A DNA stretch of 64,000 nt from Phytophthora sp. 'mugwort' (lineage: Eukaryota; Oomycota; Peronosporomycetes; Peronosporales; Peronosporaceae), in the NCBI GenBank assembly GCA_033558025.1, contig JAUCEF010000045.1:1-64000 (forward strand), given 5' to 3'. Positions within the stretch are counted from its first letter, which is position 1. The number at the start of each line of letters is the position of its first letter. A program made the translations under genes and the position numbers. Below, piece by piece: positions 17,417 through 28,289 of this stretch. A model generated the notes under the pieces. The model was not told where the DNA came from, searched no databases, and worked only from the letters and a program-made list of their open reading frames with translations.

Positions 17417-17782
17417 ATAAAGATCTAAAAAAAAAAAAGGATAAACAAATTAAAAAAAGGATAAAAAGATAAAATATCTTTAAATAGTTAAGTTAAAAAG
17501 ATATTTATCTTTTCAACAAAAAATTCAAAAACATATTTAGGGGGGGATCCTTTTCAAAAAATAATATTTTTTTTTCGTGATACAAAGAAATTTTTATTAA
17601 TAACTAATTGAATTTTTAAAAATTAAAAAATTTTAATCCTTTAAGACAATATAAGACAATATAAGACAATATAAGACAATATAAGACAATATAAGACAAA
17701 AATTAATATAAGAATGTTATAATATTAAATTTTTAAATATTTGTTATTTTAAAAATTAATATTAAATAATTAATATAAAACT
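17417..17782 (+). promoter_or_regulatory. Non-coding spacer before rns, possible control region
   Basis: 366 nt with no gene. From left to right it has two AAAAAAAGGATAAA-like runs, an imperfect hairpin around TAAAATATCTTTAAATAG, a G7 run followed by GATCC near 17540-17550, and a 10-bp tandem repeat at 17643-17699. G runs and short tandem repeats are otherwise rare here. The position just upstream of rns suits a promoter or replication control role; that is inference. Confidence 0.4.
17643..17699 (+). repeat. 10-bp tandem repeat, 5.7 copies
   Basis: Unit AAGACAATAT is repeated five times exactly plus a 7-nt partial copy, about 80 nt upstream of rns. Confidence 0.97.
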
Positions 17783-18639
17783 TAAATAGAGTTTGATCCT
17801 GGCTCAGAATAAATGCTATCGGTATGCTTAACACATGCAAGTTGAATGTTTTTAAAACATAGCGAACGGGTGAGTAACACGTGAATTATCTACCTTTTAA
17901 TTCAGAATAATTATTTTTATAAAAATACTGAATAAATTAATTAAAGTTTTTAACGTTAAAAGATGAGTTTGCGCAAGATTATGGTAGTTGGTAGTTTAAT
18001 AGACAACCAAGCCTATTATCTTTAGCTGGTTTGAAAGAATGATCAGCCACATTGGGACTGAGACACGGCCCAAACTTTTTTAAAGGCAGCAGTGGGGAAT
18101 TTTGGACAATGAGCGGAAGCTTGATCCAGCAATACCGAGTGGGTGATGACGGCTAATTAGGTTGTAAAGCTCTTTCATTAAGGAGGAAAATGACAGTACT
18201 TAAAAAAGAAGTTCCGGCTAATACCCGTGCCAGCAGCCGCGGTAATACGGGAGGAGCGAGCATTATTCGGGATGATTAGGCGTAAAGGGTTTGTAGGTAG
18301 TTTTTTAAGTTGAAAGAAACAAATTAAAGCTCAACTTTATACATTTTTTCAAAACTGATAAACTGGAGTATAAATAGAGGATAATGGAATTTCTATTGGA
18401 GTGATAAAATACGTTGATAATAGAAGGAAGACCTATGGCGAAGGCAATTATCTGGGTATATACTGACACTGAGAAACGAAAGCTTGGGTAGCGAACGGGA
18501 TTAGAGACCCCGGTAGTCCATGCTGTAAACGATGAGTGCTAATATTTAGAATTTTTAGATATAACAGCTAACGCGTTAAGCACTCCGCCTGAAAAGTATA
18601 ATCGCAAGATTGAAATTCAAAGGAATTGACGGGAGTCTA

Positions 18640-18671
<32 letters not shown>

Positions 18672-19290
18672 AATACGCGCAGAACCTTACCAACTCTTGC
18701 TAATTTTTATTTAAAATTTTTATATAAAAAACAGGTGTTGCATGGCTGTCGTCAGCTCGTGTTGTGAAATGTTTGGTTAAATCCTTTAACGAGCGCAACC
18801 CCTATGATTAGTTACTAATTTATTATAAATAGATAAAAGTACTCTAATGAAAAAATTAATGATAGGTTAATGGAAGGTGGGGATGACGTCAAGTCTTCAT
18901 GGCCCTTATGAGTTGGGCTACACACGTGCTACAATGATAATTACAATGAGAAGCAATAATGATATAAGTTGGAGCAAATCTTCAAAAATTATCTTAGTTC
19001 GAATTAAGGGCTGAAACTCGCCCTTATGAAGTTGGAATCGCTAGTAATCGCAGAACAGCATGCTGCGGTGAATATGTTACTGGACTTTGTACACACCGCC
19101 CGTCACATCAGGGAAGTTGATTGTTTTTAAAATAATTTTTAATTCTTTTATAAAATTTAATAATTATTTAAATAAAATAATTTAAAATTTTTATAAAATA
19201 AATTATAATTCCTAAAAAGTGGTTAGTAACTTTGATGAAGTCGTAACAAGGTAGTCGTAGGGGAACCTGTGTCTGGAAGAGATCTTTAAG
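17783..19290 (+). rRNA. rns: Small subunit ribosomal RNA
   Basis: A bacterial-like 16S-type rRNA of about 1.5 kb. Landmarks: AGAGTTTGATCCTGGCTCAG at the 5' end; GTGCCAGCAGCCGCGGTAA near 18228; GGATTAGAGACCCCGGTAGTC near 18500 (given in part); ACACACCGCCCGTCACATCA near 19090; and GTCGTAACAAGGTAGTCGTA near 19240. The 3' end after GGGGAACCTGTGTCTGGAAG has no CCTCC, so no bacterial anti-Shine-Dalgarno. The 3' boundary is approximate. Confidence 0.97.
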
Positions 19291-19317
19291 CATTCTTAAA
19301 TTAAAATTAAAAGTCTT

Positions 19318-19389
19318 AGGAAAATAGTTTAATTGGTAAAATCATAGTCTCCAAAATTATTGTTATGGGTTCAAGTCCCATTTTTCCTG
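19318..19389 (+). tRNA. trnW(cca): tRNA-Trp (CCA)
   Basis: Acceptor AGGAAAA/TTTTCCT, anticodon stem ATAGT/ATTAT with loop CTCCAAA and discriminator G. The CCA anticodon agrees with UGG-only Trp and UGA as stop. Confidence 0.94.
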
Positions 19390-19530
19390 TTTATTATAAA
19401 ATATTATAAATCAAAAAAATTTTATAATATCTGAAATTAATTAAATTCAAGTTATAAAAATAAAATTTTATTTAAAATACTTTTTAATCAAAGGGAATTT
19501 AAATTTAGATTTATAATATTTTATAATAAA
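19390..19530. repeat. Perfect 23-bp inverted repeat abutting trnW
   Basis: Arm one begins at the base after the trnW discriminator; arm two is its exact reverse complement. The two enclose 95 nt of AT-rich sequence. It could form a cruciform in DNA or a long-range stem in the trnW-cox2 transcript. Confidence 0.9.
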
Positions 19531-19835
19531 TATAGTTTTATATGTTTAAAATAAAAATATTATTATAAATATTCAATTTTAAAATTACTCCATTATTCCT
19601 AAAAAAATATTCATAAACAGATTAATTAATGTTTATATTAAGAAAACATTCTCAATATTAAATAATTTTAATTTATTAGTTAATATTATTGATTAATCGT
19701 TAAATGAATACTCTTTAAATAATTATTATTTCATTTTTATTATATTCTACATTAATATTTATTATTGTATATAAAAACATTTTAAAAATAATATGATTAT
19801 TTAATATAAATTATTTTAATTTTTAAAAAATTTTA

Positions 19836-19847
19836 TATTCTTTAAGA
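19836..19847 (+). promoter_or_regulatory. TATTCTTTAAGA motif in the cox2 leader
   Basis: This exact 12-mer also occurs upstream of atp9 (37066) and nad5 (26451, minus), and with one change upstream of orf137 (22574). Here it is 134 nt before the cox2 ATG. Promoter or processing site is inferred. Confidence 0.5.
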
Positions 19848-19905
19848 AAAAAAAAAAATAATTCAATTATTTTTACAATATAAATAATAAAATTTATATT
19901 TTTTC
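19846..19905 (+). repeat. Dispersed ~55-bp element, copy 1
   Basis: The run from the A tract through ATAATTCAATTATTTTTACA to AATTTATATTTTTT nearly matches the reverse complement of 23448-23504, with about two substitutions. Both copies lie in long spacers and next to a TTCTTTAAGA-like word. Confidence 0.75.
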
Positions 19906-19981
19906 TTGAATATTAATATTCAAAAACTCTTAATTTTGTATATATTAAAAATTAAATAAAATAATAAATTTCAAGTATATT

Positions 19982-20758
19982 ATGACAATAATAAATTATA
20001 TAAATAATCAATTCACTTTTTTAGATATGGCTGAACCTTGGCAATTAGGTTTTCAAGATCCAGCAACACCTGTTATGGAAGGTATTATTAATTTTCATCA
20101 TGATTTAATGTTTTTTTTAATTATGATTACTGTATTTGTTTGTTGGATGTTATTTAGAGTTATTACTCTTTTTGATGAAAAAAAAAATAAAATTCCAGCA
20201 ACAATTGTACATGGTGCTACTATTGAAATTATTTGGACTTCTATTCCAGCCTTAATTTTATTAACGGTAGCTATTCCATCTTTTGCTTTATTATATTCAA
20301 TGGATGAAGTAATTGATCCTATTATTACTTTAAAAGTAATTGGTAGTCAATGGTATTGGAGTTATGAATATTCAGATAATTTAGAATTTTCTGATGAACC
20401 TTTAATTTTTGATAGTTATATGATTCAAGAAGATGATTTAGCAATAGGTCAATTTAGAATTTTAGAAGTTGATAATCGTGTGGTTGTTCCAACTAATAGT
20501 CATATTCGAGTATTAATTACTGCTTCAGATGTTTTACATTCATGGGCAATACCTTCATTAGGTATAAAATTAGATGCTTGTCCTGGTCGTTTAAATCAAA
20601 CATCAATGTTTATTAAACGTGAAGGTGTTTTTTATGGACAATGTAGTGAAATTTGTGGAGTAAATCATGGATTTATGCCTATTGTTGTAGAAGCTGTTTC
20701 ATTAGAAGATTATTTAATTTGGTTAAAAAATAAAATCAATTTTGATTTTAATATATAA
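19982..20758 (+). CDS. cox2: Cytochrome c oxidase subunit 2
   Basis: Cox2 carries the CuA centre that accepts electrons from cytochrome c. It has 258 residues, with two N-terminal transmembrane helices followed by the cupredoxin domain. The aromatic electron-entry region SQWYWSYEY is present. CuA ligands are visible in [14 protein letters not shown] (C-x3-C-x3-H-x2-M), with the upstream His in [11 protein letters not shown]. It is the first gene of the segment mirrored at the right, where 63543-64000 is a partial copy. Confidence 0.98.
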   Translation: MTIINYINNQFTFLDMAEPWQLGFQDPATPVMEGIINFHHDLMFFLIMITVFVCWMLFRVITLFDEKKNKIPATIVHGATIEIIWTSIPALILLTVAIPSFALLYSMDEVIDPIITLKVIGSQWYWSYEYSDNLEFSDEPLIFDSYMIQEDDLAIGQFRILEVDNRVVVPTNSHIRVLITASDVLHSWAIPSLGIKLDACPGRLNQTSMFIKREGVFYGQCSEICGVNHGFMPIVVEAVSLEDYLIWLKNKINFDFNI

Positions 20759-20771
20759 TTAAAAAATTTTT

Positions 20772-20870
20772 ATGGTATTTAAAATCATTGGTATAATTTT
20801 TTTAATATTATTACTATTTACTGATATTAAAAAATTAATTAATAAAATCAAACAATTTTTCAATAAATAA
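20772..20870 (+). CDS. Micro-ORF of 32 codons, TatA-like
   Basis: A short ORF 13 nt after cox2. The product starts MVFKIIGIIFLILLLF, one transmembrane helix, then a TD turn and a basic amphipathic tail IKKLINKIKQFFNK. This is the layout of TatA/TatE (short helix, FG-like hinge, amphipathic helix), without the usual FG. A tatC gene exists in the same genome, so a TatA partner is plausible. It is very short for the family; chance or a different small membrane peptide cannot be excluded. The mirror copy is at 63431-63529. Confidence 0.5.
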   Translation: MVFKIIGIIFLILLLFTDIKKLINKIKQFFNK

Positions 20871-20980
20871 AAATAATTTATTTTTTTGATAATAAAAAAT
20901 TAAAAAAACCAACGCTTTTTTTGATTTAAAAATAAAATATATAATTTTGCATTTAAAATAAAATTTAAAAATATAAATAA

Positions 20981-22459
<1,479 letters not shown>

Positions 22460-22470
22460 AAAAAATTTTT

Positions 22471-22510
22471 ATAATTATTAATAATTAAATTAATCTTTAT
22501 TAATAATTAT
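22471..22510 (+). terminator. 14-bp hairpin 3' of cox1
   Basis: ATAATTATTAATAA at 22471-22484 pairs perfectly with 22497-22510 over a 12-nt loop; the stem can extend with a 3-nt bulge. It starts 11 nt after the cox1 stop. It probably marks the mRNA 3' end or a processing point. Confidence 0.6.
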
Positions 22511-22535
22511 ATTAAAAATTTTTAATTTAATTAAT

Positions 22536-22548
22536 ACCGTTTTACGGT
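22536..22548 (+). other. Small GC-containing hairpin
   Basis: ACCGT-TTT-ACGGT, a 5-bp stem with a 3-nt loop in an otherwise GC-free spacer between cox1 and orf137. Function unknown. Confidence 0.45.
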
Positions 22549-22573
22549 GTTTTATAAAAATTTAAAATTTTTA

Positions 22574-22585
22574 TATTATTTAAGA
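22574..22585 (+). promoter_or_regulatory. Variant TATTATTTAAGA motif in the orf137 leader
   Basis: Matches the 12-mer shared by the cox2, atp9 and nad5 leaders at 11 of 12 positions; it lies 117 nt before the orf137 start. Confidence 0.35.
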
Positions 22586-22701
22586 GAAAAAAATATTAGT
22601 AAAATTTAAATAAAAAAAAATATTAAATCTCAAAAATTAAATCAAATAAAAATTTAATTAATAACAAATTAATTATTAATAAAATAATTTAAATTATAAT
22701 T

Positions 22702-23115
22702 ATGGATATCGAAAATATTTTAATAGACTTAAACAATGACAACAATAATATTGAAAAACACGAATCACAAGAACAAACATCAAATTATATAAAATATATA
22801 ATATTTATAATAGGTGCCTTTTTTATTTTAGGTTTAACTATTTTTTTAATTTATTTCAATAGCGATTTTCCAATAGTTTCTGCATTACAGGATTTAAGGA
22901 ATATCGTCGATGATGAAACTTTCAATCAAATAAAACAAGTTGTTTTAAAAATGTTACGTGAACCTGAAAAAAGGGCGGCTGGATTAAATTTATTAGAATT
23001 ATTAAAACTAACTATTCATCCAAGACATTTATTAAAAGATAATCCACAAGAATTTGAAAAAATGATGACTCATTTAATTAAAATTTTAATTTCTATTTTT
23101 AAAGAAGATGGCTAA
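22702..23115 (+). CDS. orf137, single-pass membrane protein of unknown function
   Basis: I do not recognise a family. The 137-residue product has an acidic, Asn-rich N terminus (about residues 1-27), one transmembrane helix near 30-52 (YIIFIIGAFFILGLTIFLIY), then a soluble helical domain with LREPEKRAAGLNLLELLKLT. Codon use is more varied than in the neighbours. After the helix it has NSDFP, and orf176 also has SDFP after its membrane helix, a weak hint of kinship. A strong hairpin follows its stop. It occurs in both arms. Confidence 0.6.
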   Translation: MDIENILIDLNNDNNNIEKHESQEQTSNYIKYIIFIIGAFFILGLTIFLIYFNSDFPIVSALQDLRNIVDDETFNQIKQVVLKMLREPEKRAAGLNLLELLKLTIHPRHLLKDNPQEFEKMMTHLIKILISIFKEDG

Positions 23116-23117
23116 AA

Positions 23118-23145
23118 AAACCTATTTAATTTGTTAAATAGGTTT
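23118..23145 (+). terminator. Perfect 12-bp hairpin 3' of orf137
   Basis: AAACCTATTTAA and TTAAATAGGTTT pair perfectly around a TTTG loop, beginning 2 nt after the stop codon. It is likely the 3' end or processing structure of the cox2-cox1-orf137 transcript. The mirror is at 61156-61183. Confidence 0.65.
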
Positions 23146-23526
23146 CTAGATATACAATATATACATTATGTAAATTTTTACCAATTAAAAACTAATTATG
23201 TGATTTTAAATTATAACTATGTTGATATTAATTTAATTTTAGTTATTGAGTATTTAATAAAAATTAATCTATTTAAATATTTATGTCATCAATAACTTAT
23301 GTTAAACCATCTTGATTAAAAGTTATAGAATTAGCAATAATAATATTCTGTATTTATATTAAATTTGTAAGTGAACGCATTCTTCTTATATTTTTTAGAA
23401 TATTTATTGAAAAAAATTGATTTTTTTAATTTATTATTTCTTAAAAAATTTAAATTTTATTATTTATATTATAAAAATAATTGAATTATTTTTTTTTTAA
23501 GAATGAAATTTTTAAATAAAACTAAT
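23146..23526. other. Spacer between convergent orf137 and trnR
   Basis: 381 nt with no gene found on either strand. It lies between convergent transcription units. Its right part (about 23448-23504) is the inverted copy of the element upstream of cox2. The rest shows no clear tRNA, tmRNA or ORF. Confidence 0.5.
23448..23504 (-). repeat. Dispersed ~55-bp element, copy 2 (inverted)
   Basis: Read on the minus strand it begins ATTCTTAAAAAAAAAATAAT, then TCAATTATTTTTATAATATA, and tracks 19846-19905 with about two substitutions. It is mirrored in the right arm near 60797-60853. Confidence 0.75.
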
Positions 23527-23599
23527 TACAATCTCTTGGATTTGAACCAAGATTTTAAAGCTTAGAAGGCTAATACTCTACCAATTAAGTTAAGATTGT
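23527..23599 (-). tRNA. trnR(ucu): tRNA-Arg (UCU)
   Basis: Acceptor ACAATCT/AGATTGT, anticodon stem TTAGC/GCTTT, loop CTTCTAA. It reads AGA/AGG and is 17 nt after nad6 on the same strand. Confidence 0.93.
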
Positions 23600-23616
23600 T
23601 TTAGTTTTATTAAGAA

Positions 23617-24327
23617 TTAAACAGTTTTATCTGAATATACATTAAAAATAGCTTTTAATGCATCTCGTGAAAGTTGTTTATAAATATTTTGTTTTAAAAA
23701 TTTTTTTTTTTCCTTTTTAGTTAAAGTAACCGCTCCTATTAAAGCTATTAATAATATAATACCTGCAACTAAAAAAAAAAAAGCATAATAACTATATAAA
23801 ATTTGTCCAATTGTTTCAATATTTGTAATAGTATCTAATTGATAGATAAAATTTTTTAAAAAGGGTTTGACATCAACAAATATTTCAAAAGTACCTTTCA
23901 TACTATCGTGAAAAAAAAATAAAGTATTTACTTTTTGAGTAAAAAAAGAATTATTTATTAAATGGTAATATGATGTAAAAACTTTACTAAACATAACAAA
24001 CGTTTCTAAAAAAAAAATAAAACTAATTAAAAAAATAATTGGTAAATAACCAAAATTATTTTTTATTTTATTTTTATCAATTAAAACATTAACATCTAGC
24101 ATCATAATAACAAATAAAAATAATACAGTAATAGCTCCTACATAAATAATAATTAACATTATTGATAAAAATTCAATTTCAGAAATTAATAATAATCCAG
24201 TTGAATTAGTAAAAACTAATATTAAAAAAAATGCAGAATATATTGTATTTGTAGAATATATTACAAATATAGCTGAAGTTAAAGCTATAGTTGAAAAAGT
24301 ATAAAAGAAAATTGTTTCGAAATCCAT
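23617..24327 (-). CDS. nad6: NADH dehydrogenase subunit 6 (left copy)
   Basis: A complex I membrane subunit. It has 236 residues with five hydrophobic helices. The conserved region is EIEFLSIMLIIIYVGAITVL followed by FLFVIMMLDVN, which includes the pi-bulge helix. It lies downstream of nad5 with a 60-nt spacer holding a TATCTTTTAAGATA-type inverted word, and upstream of trnR. Confidence 0.97.
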   Translation of the reverse strand: MDFETIFFYTFSTIALTSAIFVIYSTNTIYSAFFLILVFTNSTGLLLISEIEFLSIMLIIIYVGAITVLFLFVIMMLDVNVLIDKNKIKNNFGYLPIIFLISFIFFLETFVMFSKVFTSYYHLINNSFFTQKVNTLFFFHDSMKGTFEIFVDVKPFLKNFIYQLDTITNIETIGQILYSYYAFFFLVAGIILLIALIGAVTLTKKEKKKFLKQNIYKQLSRDALKAIFNVYSDKTV

Positions 24328-24387
24328 AATGTATTTAAATTATATAAATTTATAATTATATCTTAAAAGATACATATTTTATTATTT

Positions 24388-26380
24388 TTATTTAATTAAT
24401 AAAAAAATAAATAAAAATAATAAAATAGTAATAATATTAAAAAAATAAATAATAGAAAAAAAAATAATATTTATTAAACAAATAATGCTAATTAACATTA
24501 ATAATGAATAGTGATAAATATAACCTGTTTGTAATAAAATTATTTTTTGACTTAAGAAAGAAAAAACGGTTATTAAACCAAAAGGACCACACATTTCAAT
24601 TAAACCTTTATCAATCATTTTATATGTTACATTATAACCAACTTTTAATATATATTGATTAATAAATTCATAATAAATTTTATCAAAATACCATTTTCTA
24701 TTTAAAAAATTATAAAAATAAAGACCATATTTTGAAATTTTTAAGTTATATAAAAATCTAAATTTAAAAAAATATAAATAAAAGGCACAAAATAAGCCAC
24801 AAAAACTTAAAATAACAGGTAATAATTTAAAAAATGTTGGTAAAAATTCAGCATCAATCATTTGATTATTAAATGGATTTATATAAATTGAGTTATTCCA
24901 AAAATTTGAACCTAACCCAACAAACATATCTTTAGAAATATAACCTATAAAAATACTACCAAATGCTAAAACTCCTAAAGGAATACCCATTTCTAATGGA
25001 ACATCATGTGCATTTTTAATAACATTTTTATAGGCATTAGTTTCACTTAAAAAAGCAAAAAATAATAAACGTGTTGAATAGAATGCCGTAAAAAATGCAC
25101 CAATAGTACCCAACCAATAAGCAAAATGACCTGTTTCACTAAAACTTGAAAATGCAACTTCTAATATTAAATCTTTAGAATAAAAACCAGTTAAAAAAGG
25201 AAAACCCATTAAAGATAATGAACCTATTAAAAACATTATATAAGTAAAAGGTAAAATTCTTCTTAAACCACCCATTTTTCTTATATCTTGTTCATCACCC
25301 ATAGCATGAATTACAGCACCGGAACATAAAAATAATAATGCTTTAAAATATGCATGATTTGATAAATGAAAAATAGCTAAAGGATAATTTGATAATCCAC
25401 AAGCAAAAAACATATAACCTAATTGACTACAAGTAGAATAGGCAACTATTTTTTTAAAATCATTTTGTACTAGACCAATTGTACTTGAGAAAAAGGCTGT
25501 AGAAGCTCCAATAATTGTAATAACTTTTAAAGAAAACATTGAATATTCAAACATTGGTGAACAACGTGCAATTAAATAAACACCAGCAGTTACCATAGTC
25601 GCTGCATGGATTAATGCCGAAACCGGCGTAGGTCCTTCCATAGCATCGGGTAACCATAAATGTAAAAAAATTTGAGCAGATTTACCCATAGCACCTATAA
25701 AAATTAAAATACACGCAACATCAATAATACTTAAAATATAATTAAAAAAAATAAATTTAAAATCTTTAACAATAGAAATTGCTGCAAATGTACTAAAATA
25801 TTCAATAGTTCTAATATTATAAAAAACAGTTAATACACCTAATAATAAGATTAAATCACTAATTCGATTAACTAACATAGCTTTTATAGCTGCTTTATTC
25901 GCTTGTAAACGTGTAAACCAAAAATTAATTAATAAATATGAACAAAAACCAACACCTTCCCATCCAACAAACATTTGCATAAAATTATCACCTGTAACTA
26001 ATATAATCATAAAAAAAGTAAATAGTGATAAATATGACATAAATCTAGATAAATGTGGATCATGATCCATATATTTAGAAGAATATAAATGAACTAAAGT
26101 TGAAATACTTGTTACAACAATTAACATTATCATAGTTAAACTATCAAATAAAAAACACCAATTACAATTAAATAAACCACTATTAATCCAATTTGAAATA
26201 TAAATAATATACTCATATTCATTTGTAATTGAATTATATAATAATAAATGAAAAAAGACAACTTAAAAAAGTTGTTAATGTGGTTATAAATACAGAACCT
26301 TTACGGCCAATATAAAAACCAAATAATCCAGAAGCTACTGAACCTAAAAAAGGTAAAAAAATTAAAGTTAATAATAACAT
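24388..26380 (-). pseudogene. nad5: NADH dehydrogenase subunit 5, left copy with a 2-bp deletion
   Basis: Nad5 is a large antiporter-like proton-pumping subunit of complex I. The true start, by comparison with the right arm, is the ATG at 26380. A TA dinucleotide is missing in the TATATA tract at about 26234-26243, so the frame shifts near codon 47. The open part begins only at 26133 (581 residues). The copy at 57919-59913 is intact with 664 residues. The rest, including the GWEGVGFCSYLLI and IHAATMVTAGVYLI regions, is identical. A sequencing error in a dinucleotide tract is the most likely cause. Confidence 0.85.
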
Positions 26381-26439
26381 AATAGAATAAAATAAATTTA
26401 AATTATTTAAAAATATAATAATAATTTTAAAATAATTCT

Positions 26440-26451
26440 TCTTAAAGAATA
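26440..26451 (-). promoter_or_regulatory. TATTCTTTAAGA motif in the nad5 leader
   Basis: An exact copy of the 12-mer on the minus strand, 60 nt before the nad5 start; the mirror is at 57848-57859. Confidence 0.5.
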
Positions 26452-26489
26452 AATATTTTTTAAAAAATTAATATTAGAATAATATTTAA

Positions 26490-26515
26490 AATTATTTTCT
26501 ATATAGAAAATAATT
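26490..26515. repeat. 26-nt perfect palindrome between atp1 and nad5
   Basis: AATTATTTTCTAT followed by its exact reverse complement, with no loop. It lies in the 204-nt spacer between atp1 and nad5. As RNA it would form a stem; as DNA a cruciform. Confidence 0.8.
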
Positions 26516-26538
26516 AATTTTTATCTGTTATGTTTTAT

Positions 26539-26595
26539 TTACAAAATATTATAATTATTTTTTATTAATAAAAAAATAATTATATTATTTTGTAA
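26539..26595 (-). terminator. Long hairpin over the atp1 3' end
   Basis: About 28 bp of stem with one or two bulges, including TTACAAAATAT on one side and TTATTTTGTAA on the other. The distal arm covers the last codons and stop of atp1. It is a likely 3'-end stabilising or processing element. Confidence 0.6.
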
Positions 26596-28114
26596 TAAAA
26601 TTATTAGTAAAATTTGTTGCTAAAATATTAAGTTTTTTTTCTAATTCTTTAGATATTTCTTTTTTATTTAAGATTTCTTCTAAAATATTAAAATGATTAT
26701 TTTTTATAAAATTTAACCAACTAATTTCAAAACTTGAAATTTTATCAACAGCAATTTTATCTAAGAAACCACGTACACCTAAATAAATAATTACAATTTG
26801 ATTTTCAACAGATAACGGTATATTTAAACCTTGTTTTAACATTTCTGTTAATCTAATCCCTCTATTTAATTGTTGTTGAGTTGTAGCATCTAAATCAGAA
26901 CCAAATTGAGCAAATGCTTGTACTTCTCTAAATTGTGCTAATTCTAATTTCATTGTACCAGCAATTTGTTTCATAGCTTTAATTTGTGCAGAAGAACCAA
27001 CACGACTTACAGATAATCCAACACTAATTGCAGGTCTTTGACCTTCATTAAATAATTCTGTTTCTAAAAAAATTTGTCCATCAGTAATTGAAATAACATT
27101 TGTTGGAATATAAGCAGAAACATCTCCAGCTTGTGTTTCAATAATAGGTAATGCGGTTAATGAACCACCACCAATTTTTTTATTCATTTTAGCAGCTCTT
27201 TCTAATAAACGAGAGTGTAAATAAAAAACATCTCCAGGATAAGCTTCTCTACCTGGAGGTCTTCTTAATAATAAAGACATTTGTCTATAAGCTACCGCTT
27301 GTTTTGATAAATCATCATAGAAAATAACAGCATGTTTACCATTATCTCTAAAATATTCACCTAAAGCACAACCAGTATATGGAGCTAAATATTGTAAGGG
27401 TGCTGAATCTGAAGCAGTAGCCGCTACAATAACAGAAAAAAACATTGCATTTTTTTCTTCTAAAGTTTTTGTTAATTCAGCAATTGTTGATCTTTTTTGA
27501 CCAACACCTACATAAATACAATATAATTGATTATTTATATCTTTTTTTAAATGAGGTTCTCTTTGATTAATTATAGTATCAATAGCAATAGATGTTTTAC
27601 CTGTTTGTCTATCACCAATAATTAATTCCCTTTGACCACGACCAATAGGAATTAAACTATCTACAGCTTTTAAACCTGTTTGTACAGGTTGTTTAACACT
27701 TTCTCTAGGCATAATACCTGGAGCTTTAACTTCAACTCTACTTTCTAATTTACTGTTAATTTGACCTTTACCATCAATGGGTTGTCCTAAAGCATCAACT
27801 ACTCTACCTAATACTTCAGGTCCTACAGGTACACTAACAATAGATCCAGTTCTTCGTACAAAATTACCTTCTTGAATTTCTCTATCATTACTAAAAACAA
27901 CAACACCAACAACATCAGGTTCTAAATTTAAAGCCATTCCTTTAATATTACCATTATTAAATTCAACCATTTCACCTGCTTGAATTTTAGTTAAACCATA
28001 ACATCTTGCAATACCATCACTCATTGAAAGAACAATACCTGTTTCTTGTAAACTTTTTTCATCTTTATATTTTTTAATATTTGATTCCAGTATATATGAT
28101 AATTCAATAGCCAT
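26585..28114 (-). CDS. atp1: ATP synthase F1 subunit alpha (left copy)
   Basis: The non-catalytic F1 subunit, which binds nucleotide at the catalytic interfaces. It has 509 residues, normal length. The Walker A motif [13 protein letters not shown] lies near residues 170-182, with [19 protein letters not shown] and [15 protein letters not shown] further on. A mitochondrial atp1 is retained in oomycetes, jakobids and plants but lost from many ochrophyte mtDNAs, which helps in placing this genome. Confidence 0.99.
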   Translation of the reverse strand: MAIELSYILESNIKKYKDEKSLQETGIVLSMSDGIARCYGLTKIQAGEMVEFNNGNIKGMALNLEPDVVGVVVFSNDREIQEGNFVRRTGSIVSVPVGPEVLGRVVDALGQPIDGKGQINSKLESRVEVKAPGIMPRESVKQPVQTGLKAVDSLIPIGRGQRELIIGDRQTGKTSIAIDTIINQREPHLKKDINNQLYCIYVGVGQKRSTIAELTKTLEEKNAMFFSVIVAATASDSAPLQYLAPYTGCALGEYFRDNGKHAVIFYDDLSKQAVAYRQMSLLLRRPPGREAYPGDVFYLHSRLLERAAKMNKKIGGGSLTALPIIETQAGDVSAYIPTNVISITDGQIFLETELFNEGQRPAISVGLSVSRVGSSAQIKAMKQIAGTMKLELAQFREVQAFAQFGSDLDATTQQQLNRGIRLTEMLKQGLNIPLSVENQIVIIYLGVRGFLDKIAVDKISSFEISWLNFIKNNHFNILEEILNKKEISKELEKKLNILATNFTNNFITK

Positions 28115-28193
28115 AGAGGTTATTAAATTATCATATTATTTAATAATTATAAATTATTATAATTACCAAAATATATCAAATATATATTTTTTA

Positions 28194-28265
28194 TACCCTT
28201 TACGAGAATTGAACTCGTATTTTTACCGTGAAAAGGTAATGTCCTAACCATTAGACTAAAAGGGC
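28194..28265 (-). tRNA. trnE(uuc): tRNA-Glu (UUC)
   Basis: Acceptor GCCCTTT/AAAGGGT, anticodon stem TTACC/GGTAA, loop TTTTCAC. Between nad4 and atp1. Confidence 0.93.
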
Positions 28266-28289
28266 TTTTTATTAAACAAAAAATTTTGT

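Larger units (their letters stand above)
19390..19981 (+). promoter_or_regulatory. Long AT-rich spacer between trnW and cox2
   Basis: 592 nt without a gene. Two 23-nt arms, 19390-19412 and 19508-19530, are perfect reverse complements, 95 nt apart. The right part carries TATTCTTTAAGA at 19836-19847 and a ~55-bp element that recurs inverted at about 23448-23504. No tRNA-like or tmRNA-like fold was found. It is the longest non-coding stretch of the unit and the best candidate for a control region. Confidence 0.5.

Noticed and set aside
16552..19981. Mitochondrial tmRNA (ssrA), known from oomycete and jakobid mtDNA
   Set aside because: I looked in all spacers on both strands for an unassigned TTCAAAT/TTCGAAT T arm with a matching acceptor and found none. 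A covariance-model search would be decisive.
23146..23526. CRISPR array, insertion sequence or mobile intron
   Set aside because: No regular direct repeats with spacers, no transposase, reverse transcriptase or homing endonuclease ORF in the window.
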